From: Chamaecyparis obtusa
Lineage: Eukaryota; Streptophyta; Pinopsida; Cupressales; Cupressaceae
DNA: 64,000 nucleotides
Direction of reading: 5' to 3'
Assembly (NCBI GenBank): GCA_027943335.1
Contig: BSBK01001869.1
Location: 1,325,001 to 1,389,000, forward strand
The notes under the pieces are model-generated. The model ran no database searches and had not been told where the DNA came from. It saw only the letters and a program-made list of their open reading frames with translations. Below are positions 35,694-46,200 of the stretch, piece after piece. The translations under genes were made by a program, and so were the position numbers. Positions within the stretch are counted from its first letter, which is position 1, and every line of letters starts with the position of its first letter.

Positions 35694-36675
35694 AGATATA
35701 TATTTCTTCATCCAAATCACCATGAAGAAAGGCTGTTTTAACATCAAGCTTCTCTAAATGCAAATCTTCAGTAGCCACGATACTTAAAACAGTACGAATA
35801 GAAGTCATTTTAACAACTGGAGAAAATATCTCATCAAAATCAATACCATGTTTCTGTGCAAATCCTTTTACGACTAATCTGGCTTTAAATCTTTTCGTAC
35901 CTCCATCCTCTTCTTTTATCATGTAAACCCATTTATTCTATAAATCCCTTTTACCTGCAAGTAACTTACATAAATCCCATGTCTGATTTTTCAGCAAAGA
36001 GTCCATTTCATCTATCATTGCAAACTCCCACTGAAGCTTTGTATCCACCTGCATAGCTTCATTATAACATTCAGGTTCACCAACATCTGTTAACAAAATA
36101 GAATACAAAGATGGAGAAAATCTTTCTGGAGGTCTACTTAGCCTTGTTGACCGTCTAACACTCACTGGGGTGTGTAGTATTTGTTGTTGCTGTTGTTGCG
36201 GAGCATAAGGAACTACTGGAACATGAACTTGTGGAGTATCATCCAGTACTACATAGTCATTTTCTTTCTTCTCATGCTGCAGCAACAGATCTTTGTACAA
36301 TACTTTCTCATTGAATATGACATCCCTGCTTCTTACAATTTTATGATTTTCAAAATCCCAAAGCCGATAACCAAATTCATCAATGCCATACCCAACAAAT
36401 ACACATTTCTTTGACTTAGCTTCTAGCTTGGTTCTATTTTCAAAATCTATAAGTGCAAAAGCTTCACAACCAAAGGTTTTGAGAAAAGAATAACTCACCT
36501 TCTTACCACTCCATGCTTCCTCTGGAATACCACAGTCCAAAGGAGTAGAGGGGCCTCTATTGATTAAATAAACAGCAGTGTTCACTGCCTCTACCCACAT
36601 ATTTTTGGGCAGCCTAGCATGCAACCTCATACTCCTTGCACGCTCCATTATTGTCCTATTCATGCATTCAGCCAC
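35694..36675 (-). pseudogene. Element D integrase C-terminus and RT N-terminus
   Basis: Continues in the same frame as the gag-integrase open frame. It contains GVAECMNRTIMERARSMRLH, the GKKVSYSFLKTFGCEAF block, KCVFVGYG, a glutamine run (QQQQQQ), RRSTRLSRPPERF, and RT motifs KARLVVKGFAQ, SPVVKMTSIRTVLS and LEKLDVKTAFLHGDLDEE. It ends abruptly after EIYI at the deletion junction with the LTR remnant. One TAG (35938-35940) lies before NKWVY. Only the first catalytic RT aspartate remains. Confidence 0.9.
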
Positions 36676-36708
36676 TCCATTTTCTTGTGGAGTCCTTGGT
36701 ACAGTTTT

Positions 36709-38490
36709 CTACCTATGAATACCATTAGAGGAACAATATTCTTCAAATTCTATGCTGCAATACTCACCACCATTATCAGATCTGAGACATTTTAACTTTT
36801 TACCAGCCTCATTCTCAACCAAGCATTTCCATTTCTTAAAAGTTTGAAATACATCAGATTTCTGTCTAAGGAAATAAATCCATACTTTTCTTGTTGCATC
36901 ATCTATAAATATAACATAATACAAAGAGCCACCAAGGGAAGATACCTGAGCTGGTCCCCATACATCTGTATGCACAAGCTCTAATCTCTCATTTTTCTTT
37001 TCCTTCCCACTCTTCACAAAACTAACTCTCTTTTGTTTTCCATAAACACAACTTTCACAGAAATCCATATTGACACATTTCAGACCAGGTAAAACTTTCT
37101 TTGAATGAAGTAATTTCATACCTTTTTCACTCATGTGCCCGAGTCTGTTGTGCCACAGTGCTATGTCAGAATCTACAGCAACAGTTTGATGTTCTTCCTG
37201 CTCAACTGCAGCCACTGTTCCTGAACATTCATTATCTTCTGAAACAATTAAAGTAGAAGGAACAGTATGACCTGTACAAAGATATAAGGTGCCTACTTTC
37301 ACACCTTTTGCTACTACTAAGGAACCTTTTGAAACCTTCCAATTTTTATCATTAAAAGTAACTGTGCAACCCTCATCACCCAGTTGCCCTGCTGAAATTA
37401 AATTCCTACTCAGCCTTGGAACATGTCTTACCTCTTGTAGTAGCCAATGATTCCCATTCTGCAACTTAATCTTAATTTTTCCCTTTCCAACAATCTGACA
37501 GGGTTCATTATCTCCCAAATAAACTAGCCCAAAATCTCCTTGGACATAATCAACAAAATAACTTCTATGGGGTGTAGCATGAAATGAAGCCCCAGAATCT
37601 AAAACCCATGAATCATCAATACTTTCTAAGGACAAGAGCAAAGCATCCTCCTCAGATTTGTTACTTACCACATTTGCCTCCTTGTTTCCATCATTTTTGT
37701 CTCCTTGATCTTTCTTCCGAGACCAACAATCTTTCTTCTTATGACCTGGTTTTCCACAATACCAGCAATCATTTGGCCCTTTAGATTCGGACCTCTTTCC
37801 CTTTGATTTTCCTCTTGATTTCCCACGATTTCCAGAGTTGTTTCCTCTATCTCTTGTTCTGCCTCTGCTTTCTGTGTTCAATACACTGCCCGATGTGGAT
37901 GCCCCTGAGCTTTTCCTACGAATTTCCTCACTCAATATAACACCAATAACATCATCATACTTTAGGGTATTAGAACAAGAAACAGAATTACTAACAGCCA
38001 TTACCAAGCCATTCCAGCTTTCTGGCAAAGAACACAAAATCAAGAGAGCCCTAACCTCTTCATCAAAAGTAATTTTAACTGAGGTTAATTGACTTGTAAC
38101 TGTATTAAACTCATTCAAATGATCAGTAATTGATCCACCTTCTACCATTTTCATATTAAATAAACACTTCATAAGAAATACCTTGTTTGAAGCTGAAGGC
38201 TTTTCATACAACTTCGCTAGGGTTTCCATCAGATCTTTAGCTGTCTTTGCTTCAGTAATATTGAATGCCACCGATTGTGCCAGGCATAGACGAATACTCC
38301 CCAGTGCCTTCCTATCCAAAATATCCCAATCCTCCTGAGACATTGATTGCTCTTTCTTGGCTACTCCCTCTAATGGTCGCCATAGATCTTTCTGATAGAG
38401 ATAATCCTCCATTTGCATCTTCCATAACTGGAAGTTCTGCCCATTAAACTTATCAACCTTCAGCCTACCCTCGTCTGCCATTTCTCCCAC
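36709..38490 (-). pseudogene. Element D gag-protease-integrase, 593-residue open frame
   Basis: The frame is open for 593 codons from ATG 38490. Gag starts GRLKVDKFNGQNFQLWK; the zinc knuckle is CWYCGKPGHKKKDC. The protease DSG triplet is intact in WVLDSGASFHATPHRSYF. The GAG-pre-integrase segment reads LWHNRLGHMSEKGM with C..C in CESCVYGKQKR. The integrase core shows LVHTDVWGPAQV, FIDDATRKVW and LRSDNGGEY. The frame ends at a TAG (36709-36711) inside GIHR/KTVPRTPQENG, after which the same frame continues. The product, if made, would be a gag-protease-partial integrase protein lacking the last catalytic glutamate. Confidence 0.92.
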
Positions 38491-38564
38491 TTAACCGAGA
38501 GACTCTCCCACTAACTCGTGAGACCTGCTTCAGAGAATAGATGAAAGAACGAACGAAATAACCT

Positions 38565-38576
38565 GCTCTGATACCA
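38565..38576 (-). other. Element D primer-binding site
   Basis: Sense TGGTATCAGAGC, two bases from the LTR; the same tRNA primer as the other copias here. Confidence 0.95.
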
Positions 38577-38578
38577 CT

Positions 38579-39075
38579 TGTTAGGATTAAGAAGGCAGAA
38601 ATAACAATTATGTGCAAATATAACTAATATCAGAAAAATAATAAACCACACAGAATAGAACACAAGACACACAGATTTAACGTGGTTCACCCAATCCCTG
38701 GGCTACGTCCACCAACAGTGAGTCCAATATTATTATTATCTAGTGATTACAACCTGATTACAATCCGTAATCCCTTACAGCCCAATTCTGCCGCAAGTAC
38801 TAAAATCATACATCATAAAAAATCCCTAACCCTAAGCCATCTTATACAATATTTTCCCTCTTTAGGGTTAGAATGAGTTATAAGTAGTCGGCCCAAATGG
38901 CCAAAAAAGTAGTCGGCCTCAAAAAAAATTTCCTCGGGGGCTGCGCCCCCGAACCCCTGCTCTTGGGGGCTACCGCCCCCAAACCCCCGCTCAGGGCCCG
39001 GCCCGGCCCTGAACCCCGGTGAGGTCGGGAGGAAAAATGTACAGTACTTTCCTGATTAGTCACCACAAGCTAACA
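38579..39075 (-). repeat. Element D 5' LTR with GC-rich hairpin cluster
   Basis: 497 bp. It contains the block ACGTGGTTCACCC and GGGCTACGTCCACC (38676-38712), which is common near the R/U5 part of plant copia LTRs. It also has three consecutive GC-rich inverted repeats at 38934-38952 (TCGGGGGC/GCCCCCGA), 38963-38982 (TTGGGGGC/GCCCCCAA) and 38992-39011 (CAGGGCC/GGCCCTG). Confidence 0.9.
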
Positions 39076-39080
39076 AATCT

Positions 39081-40033
39081 TTCTATAATTCCAACTGCAT
39101 GTGCAATGTCTAGTCTACTATACACAACATACATCAATTTACCAATCATTGATCTATATAATATTTGATTTACCTTGGTTGACTTATCATCCTTTGTTAA
39201 TTTGCATCATGTAACCATAGGTGTACCAACCAGTTTCAAATCATCCATACCAAAGGTCTTCAACACTTCTTTTTTGTACTTTAATTGTGTAATGAAAATA
39301 CCTTCACTTGTTGTATAATTTGCAAACCAAGAAAGAATTTAATCTCTCCAAACATTGACATTTCAAATCCTTTTCTCATTTCTTCAACAAATTATTTGCA
39401 TATATTATCATGTCCTCCAAATATGATATCGTCAAAAAAAATTTCAACAATAAAAATCTTGTCATCATTTTCACCTTTCAAGTATAAATTATTGTTATCA
39501 CTTGTTCTAACAAATACAATACTGATAAGATGTGAATGTAGTCTTTCATACCATGCTCTCAGTGCTTTTTTCAGTCCATATAGTACTTTGTGCAACTTAC
39601 ATACCATGTTTTTCTGGTTTGGATCAATAAAACCTTCAGGTTGTTCAATGTATACCTCTTCCTCAAGTATCCCATTCAAAAATGCAGATTTGACATCCAT
39701 TTGATATACTTTAAATCCTTTGTAGATAGCATATGCAAGAAATATTCTAACTCCTTCAAGTCTAGCAACTAGTGCAAAAGTCTCACCATAATTAATACCT
39801 TCTTCTTGTGCATATCCTTTGCATACAAGTCTTGCCTTATTCCTAGTGACTTCACCATTCTCATTCAACTTATTTCTGAATATCCATTTGGTTTCAATTA
39901 CATTCTTATCATTCAGTCTTGGTACCAATGTCCATTTTTTGTTTTTCAATATCTGATCTATTTCTTCATTTGTGGCTTTAATCCATTCATCATTTTCAAG
40001 TTCATCTCTAACATTTTTTAGGTTTAAATTCAC
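39081..40033 (-). pseudogene. Element B reverse transcriptase and start of RNase H
   Basis: RT lies at 40033-39392, with [71 protein letters not shown] and the active site [10 protein letters not shown] (V of FVDD replaced by F). The downstream thumb and RNase H start (39081-39380) is frameshifted and ends at the AATCT target duplicate of element D. Confidence 0.9.
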
Positions 40034-40139
40034 AAACTAAAAATGTGTTGTTTCTCAACTTACTTCCTGTCATCATGCCAACTTGCTTGTCTCCAATAAT
40101 CTAATTATGTGGATTGTGTCTTCTCACAAATTTTGCAAT

Positions 40140-41400
40140 TACTTATTCTCTTCTTTGTTCTTCATTCAGTGTAGGATCAACATCTTCCTCGGTAATTATT
40201 TCCTCATTCTTGATCTCTATAGTCTGATGCTCAGTATCATTATTCAGTTGCTCGGTAATGCTAGATTGTTGCTCGGGTAGAGTTTCAAGTTGCTCAATGT
40301 ATGTAAATCTACCATAATCTTCCAATTCCTTTTTCTTTCTTCATCATTTTTCTCAACAAACTCATCAACCCTCACATTTTCACTTTCAATCATTTTGTTA
40401 GTAACCTTATTTAAACATTTGTAAGCTTTAATTTTAGTAGAATATCCAAAGAATATTCCTTCATCACCTTTTGAATCAAATTTTCTATTTCTATCATCTT
40501 TCAGAATGTAACATCTACTTCCAAATATTTTGAAATAACTTACATTTAGTGTGTAGCCATACCATAACCCATAGGGTATCTTGTTTGAATATTTCTTCAG
40601 TTTTACTCAGTTCAATGTGTATGCAGTAGTACTAACAGCTTCTCTCCAGTATGTTTGTGCAACATCTTTTTCAATCATTAGTGTTCTTGCAATATCAACA
40701 ATAGATCTATTCCTCCTTTCAGCAATTCCATTCTAATGTGGTGTTCTCAGTGCAAAAACCTATCTTTAATTCCATGTTCATTACAAAGTTAATGAACTCA
40801 TCAGAAATAAACTCACCACCTCTATCTAATCTCAATAATTTTAACTCTTTTCCACTTTCCCTTTCCACTTTAGCTTTATACCATTTAAACATCTTAAAAG
40901 CTTTATATTTTTCTTTCAAAAACATGATAGTCATCATCCTAGAGTAGTCATCAAAAAATAAGATAAAATATCTATCTCCATAATAACTCTGAGTTCTCAT
41001 AGGACCACACAAGTCGGTATGAACCAACTCCAAAATATCATTAGATGAATATTTTTTTCTCTTGAAACTAGATTTTGATATTTTTCCCATTTGACATTGT
41101 TTATGCATGATATGGTCAAGTTTAGATAAGCTTAGTAAGCCTCTACTTCTCCTTTTCTTTTTTATTTTAACCATGTTGTCAAAATTCACATGACATAGCC
41201 TTTTATGCCATAACCACACATCTTCAATTCTAGCCAATAAACAAGAAGCTTTAGCATTGTCAAGATAAAATAGATTACCTTTTGATTGTTCACCAGTATC
41301 GACCAACTTTCCAATCTCATCATAGATTTTCACCGTTCTATTTTCAAATGCAACTCAGTGACCTATGTTATTCAGTTGTGCTACACTTAAAAATTATAGT
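40140..41400 (-). pseudogene. Element B integrase region (broken)
   Basis: The largest piece (41333-40719) has the pre-integrase block LWHKRLCHVNFDNMVK, ELVHTDLCGPMRTQSYYGD, FFDDYSRMM and LRLDRGGEFISDEF, then changes frame. C-terminal blocks (FLGYS-like near 40445, EDYGRFTYIEQLE at about 40310) follow. The zinc-finger cysteine pair is reduced to a single CQMGK. Confidence 0.85.
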
Positions 41401-41449
41401 TAAGTCCCTTCACCTAATATGCATTCTCTCATCTGATCTTATTGTTCAA

Positions 41450-42720
41450 CAAGATAGATCCTTTTCCTTTTACTAGACAAGGTGTATCATTTCCCATTTT
41501 AACAGATCCACCATTATAATGTTCAAGGTATTAAAATTTGTCTTCATCACTAGTCATATGATGTGTACAGCCACTATTAATAATCTAAGTATCATTCTTG
41601 CTAACTTTATAAATAAGTGTTGTTTCAATATACCTTTATTCTTCTTCTGAATTTTCTTTCAAAGCTAAAAATACCACCTCAATATCTTCATCAATGTCGG
41701 TGTCGGTGTCAGTGTCAGTGTCATTATCATTTTCAATAAGATAACATGCCTTTTTTCCTTTATCTTTGTAGTCTCGGTTGCTTCTTTTTTCATACTATTG
41801 GTTGCCTCTGTGCTCTTGATTATCTCTCCTATCAAAATTTCTTTCACCCGGATCGTTCATTTTCTTTTTTATCTCCTTTCCTATTAGGACATCTAGATGT
41901 AATGTGACCAATTTATTTACAGTTAAAACATACCAAAGGTAATTTCCCTTTATATCTTCATTTACCTTTCTGTAGTCTTCTAGCCATTAATTCTTTAAGT
42001 TCATCAAGCTCATCCTCATCACTGTCACTATCACTCTTATTTCTTATCATGTATTTACTACTTGATTTACCAATTTTCAAGGATGACATAAATGTAGACT
42101 CAACATCAAGAAAAATACTATTATCAAAGTTATTGAATTCAAAAGTAGTCAGTTTACTGATTAGGCTAGAAATTGTAAGATGATTACCCGAAGCTGATCT
42201 CATTTCATGGATTGCAGAGATTCTAATGGTGTAAATAGGTAGCAAGGTTCTAATAATTTTACTTACAACAGTGTCTTCTTCAATAATACCTCATATACCT
42301 CAAATAGCATTGACAATCTCCTTAATTCGGTTGTTGTATTGTGAAATGTTTTCTCCTTCTTTCATTTTCATGTCATCAAACTTTCCTCTAAGACTCTCAG
42401 CTTTTTCCCTTAGCACATTTACATATCCTTTGTGAACTAGTGCACGTTTGTCCCACATTCCTTTAGCAGAAGTGCATGTCTTGACATCTTCAAATTCAGC
42501 ATCTGATAAGGCAACAGCAATCTCTATCATTGTGACATTATGTTCATGTCTATCTCTCATCTGATCAATAGTCAAAGGTCCAGTTGATTGGATGAATTCA
42601 TTATCCAAGTAGTGTATAGAAGATTCTCCAATTCAAAATATATGTGGTCTCATTCTACTTTTCTATGTCAAGAAGTTATATTTGTTTAGCTTTGGCACCT
42701 CTCTCTTATACATCTTGTGA
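41450..42720 (-). pseudogene. Element B gag and protease (broken)
   Basis: Gag pieces lie at 42608-42300 (GPLTIDQMRDRHEHNVTMIE, WDKRALVHKGY, SLRGKFDDMKMKEGENISQY) and 42245-41958 (LPIYTIRISAIHEMRS, ELKELMARRLQKGK). The knuckle near 41880-41940 reads CFNCK, stop, IGHITSRC. The protease near 41560 keeps THHMTS-like sequence. An acidic (GT)n-derived DTDTDTD run at 41690-41730 links gag and protease. Confidence 0.85.
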
Positions 42721-42764
42721 TCTTTAGCTTAATTCCTTCAAAAAATTATTTCCAAGCACTCTAT

Positions 42765-42776
42765 GTTCTGATACCA
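42765..42776 (-). other. Element B primer-binding site
   Basis: Sense TGGTATCAGAAC, one mismatch from TGGTATCAGAGC, two bases from the LTR. Confidence 0.9.
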
Positions 42777-42778
42777 AT

Positions 42779-43777
42779 TGTTAGAGAATTGAGAGGGGGG
42801 TGAATCAATTAATTCCATTTATCCTACAATCTCAAAACCTTTTCGATATGGTCAAAGTAGATCCAATGAATGGGATAGAGCCCACCTAGATCTTCTTTCA
42901 TCTTCTTTACTAAGCAGCTAAGGTAGCAGCATCCAAAGAAAAACAACAATTCAAAACATCATTCACACATAACACATAATTTTAACATGGAAACACTGTT
43001 AGGGGAAAAACCACCTGAGACCGGTAACCCAAAATAATTCACTCTTCTGAAGTGAACTTGGTTAGGAGCCAACCCTATTCAAGGTTACAAAAAACACTGT
43101 AAGGTGTGACCTGGTTAGAGGATTCCCTTGACCAGCATTCACTATGGGGTCAACAAGAAAATAATTAGCATTCATTGAATGTCATATTGAAATATAAAAG
43201 ATTGTTATGCCTCACTTGGTTAAGAGATTTATCTGTAACAATAGTTAAACTGGTACAGTAATGATCTAATTCAAATACAACTATGATTTGCAGATTTTCA
43301 AATCTATGCTAAGCTCAAAATACCTTCTCTAATCAATAATTAATTCAATTCTTCATATCCTCCAACTTTATTCCACTAGGTGTATGCTTCTCTGATGCTC
43401 GGTAATGTCTACAGTTCAACTCGGTTATGTCCTCAACCAATTTGATCAATGGTGCATGAAAATAATCCTTTCACATGAATTATCCTTTAGTATCAAAAAT
43501 CCTAGACTCAATAATGAATCCCATGTCTCCTTATATAGACATCATAAACTATTTTCCTTTTCATCTGTTGATTTTGCCTCTTAATCTCCATCCTTCATTT
43601 TTACTGCTTTAACCTTCCTCGACAGTTGTGTCATTAACACGTTTCATTCTCCCTCATTCGATCAATCTTAAATTTTTTCAACCATTGGATCATCATAACA
43701 AACATTATCTTCTACCTCAAAATCATAAGCATCTGTCCAGCTCATCATTTTAGTCGGTTGTTATAAAACTTTATTTA
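42779..43777 (-). repeat. Element B 5' LTR (right copy), truncated
   Basis: Starts TGTTAGAGAATTGAGAGG and matches the left LTR up to AACTTTATTTA, where similarity stops. About 460 bp, corresponding to 26230-26689, are missing; in sense orientation that is the outer U3 part, so the promoter of B is gone. Confidence 0.85.
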
Positions 43778-45260
43778 GCAATTCTAGTTCATATCGTGTG
43801 AGTTTTTTTAAAAATTCCTTGGTCGTTTAATTCACAATTTTGATATATCAATGGTTTATATCCTTTAAGAATTTGCTTATAAGTTATTTAATTTCAATTT
43901 CTCATTATCATAACCTTTTGTTGTTTGTTTAGAAATCTGATTAATGTAGATTCATATTAAATTTGCACTATAGGAATTGCATACATATCTAAATCCAAAA
44001 AATACAAAAAAGATTGTTTTGCAGCCTCTACAAGAATTGAACCAAAAAAGGCCTCCTTGTGAACAATTTCACATTTATTTTCAATTGAGTTATCCACCAG
44101 TTGAGACCCAGCCTAAAGGAACCTTGGGAATAATTCTATTATTCTTTCAAGAGGGGAATTTTCATCTCAAATTTCTAGTTGTTGTCTCATGTAATAACAA
44201 CGCTAAACATTTCTAGGTTCTGATCAAAACATTTTTTGGGCTCCAATAGAAACATCTAAATTTTTGCTTTTTTCTGTAATGGAGGAAATCCTTCCTCCAA
44301 AAATTTGCAACCCACTATTGTGGGTTCACCCATTCATTTATGTTAATGTGTCTATAATTATGCATGTGAAAAGATATCTAATAGTTATATTTTTTATGGT
44401 TTGTTATTTTTCTTTTTCATCATGCTATGAGTTATTTATGAGGCATATCTCAAATTTAGAAAATGTTCATTCTTTGGATTCCATAGAAATTATGATTTAG
44501 GATTAGCCTTATAATAAATTGTAACAAGTGGAACTTTAGATAACTTGACCTTCTCAAGAGGTTGAAAAGAGATTAATGCTTACCAGAAACTTCATTTAAT
44601 ATCAAATGATAAATTTGTAAGGTCTTATGATATATGTTACACATTAATTTCATAGTTCCAAAGTTGTCATGTTAAATTATTTTATATTATTCATCGTAAT
44701 GTATGATATCTCATTTATAATTGAATAAATAGATTTTAACATAATATTATGTGGTTACTTGTTATCTCATATTTTTTTATTCTTTGCTACTAAACAATTT
44801 TATGGCTATCGAGTTTTTGTTGACTAGTTTATTCTTATAAAACTTAATGAGAAATTATAGAAGTGTTTATTGCAAACAAGTTGATATTGGGTAGAATCTT
44901 TATATAGGAGGTCACTTATTTATATTGATTTTTTACCATTGCTTTTTTTTCTAAAAATCAAATAGTGATGGCATAACATTTTGAATGATTCCTTTGATAA
45001 AAAAAATTTCCTTTTGAGTTTCTTTGCATAATCATGTGATAAAATTTATGCTTTAGTGCATCCCTCTAAAGAAACCTATCTTAGAAAAGGTTAAATGCAA
45101 GGGTGTGAGGTTAACGTGTTTCCTTTCAAAAATCACATATTAAGAAAAGTGTCTCTATCTGAATGCATTATATTTATTAGGTAATGAATGTTGGATTTTA
45201 ATTGCACACGTATATCCTATAAAATATTTATTTCTTTTCTTTTTTGTATAAGAAAACTAT
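43778..45260. other. No gene or element recognised
   Basis: AT-rich sequence with scattered short open frames (for example 43977-44216 and 44264-44500) that show no domain or repeat support. The left edge is where similarity to element B's LTR ends. Confidence 0.4.
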
Positions 45261-45264
45261 GCTA

Positions 45265-46200
45265 GAGTATGATACCATTGAGGGGATGTGAATCAGTCGT
45301 ATATCAATTTCAACTAATTTTAAATATACTTTGAAGAAACTTGAAACAAAATAATTGTGAAGATATTAAAAACTTTTCAATAACACTAATACATTATTAA
45401 TGTGTGTTCGGGATGAACAAATGAACAACTAGGAACATAAGAATACTATCTATCATGCACCTAAGGCATTTAAGAGTTGTATAAAAGTAGTAATCATAAA
45501 AGATCAGAGTTAAAAATTGAATGACATAAATTAGACAAGTAAATCATAGATACCAAACAACACATAAACTCATAACGTAATATTTCATGAGTGGAAATTC
45601 CCCCTAGAGAATAAAACCACATGAAATTGCCTCACTGGCTTATCTTAAAATTCTTTTAACAAATATCTCACTAGTTGTGTTGTCACACTAACAAAATTCC
45701 TCACTGGCTAGTATATATGTCTCACTGAAAAAAATGCCTCACTAGCCTTCTCAAAATCTTTATGGACTTACAATGTCTCATTGGACTTATAATGCCTCAC
45801 TTTTATAATCTGATTTTATACAGAGTTAGAATATCTAAATAAAAAATGGTAATCACAATTTAATACAATACATTATTGAGTACATGTGACACGTTTTTGG
45901 TTCCTAAATCAATAGATTGGAGAGCCTATGAGCTTTCCCACTCAATGATTGGATTTCCAACTGACTTGGCCAACTAATGGGAGTGATCGATTATGATCAT
46001 CCTCCCCTACACTTCAAGTTCTATAGGACCTAGGTGGGTGACCCTATACCTTAACCAAATTCCTGGTTCAAGGCTTTCTATAGAAGATTGCAAAATGTAT
46101 ATTAAACTTCATGTGATCTCTCAAGATGGAAAGTGAATTCTTGAGATAGATCATATTGTGGATATCACAACCACTAAATTCTTCAATGTTACTTGAATTC
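45265..46200. repeat. Possible fossil copia LTR related to A/B
   Basis: GATACCATTGAGGGGATGTG AATCAG near 45276 recalls the PBS/LTR junction of A and B (GATACCA, then GAGAGGGGGGTGAATCAG). Downstream, TGGAAATTCCCCCTAGAG with AAACCACATGAAA near 45593-45628 recalls the GGAAACCCTGTTAGGGGAAAAACCAC block. A set of CTCACT(G/A)GC repeats follows (45640-45800). Very diverged, and no second LTR was found. Confidence 0.35.

Larger units (their letters stand above)
35661..39075 (-). mobile_element. Ty1/copia element D (Tnt1/Tork-like), 3' half deleted, nested in B
   Basis: Flanked by a perfect AATCT duplication (35656-35660 and 39076-39080). The right (5') LTR is 497 bp, TGTTAGGATTAAG to GCTAACA. At the left end the same LTR terminus survives only as a 33-bp remnant (35661-35693) joined directly to the middle of RT. 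The lost part comprises the RT active site, RNase H, polypurine tract and nearly all of the 3' LTR. The proteins resemble the Tnt1/Tork branch and differ from A, B and C. Confidence 0.9.
25186..43777 (-). mobile_element. Ty1/copia LTR retrotransposon B, split by elements C and D
   Basis: Same family as element A (matching LTR ends, gag, integrase and RT). Element C (27469-35389) and element D (35661-39075) interrupt its RNase H region; when both are removed the frame of landmarks rejoins in the order RT, RNase H, 3' LTR. The right (5') LTR is cut off near 43777, so about 460 bp of its U3 and the outer target duplicate are lost. Coding capacity is destroyed by stops and frameshifts. Confidence 0.9.

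Noticed and set aside
38930..39015. Organelle-derived DNA fragment suggested by GGGGGCTGCGCCCCC sequence
   Set aside because: It lies within element D's LTR, between defined LTR ends and target duplications.
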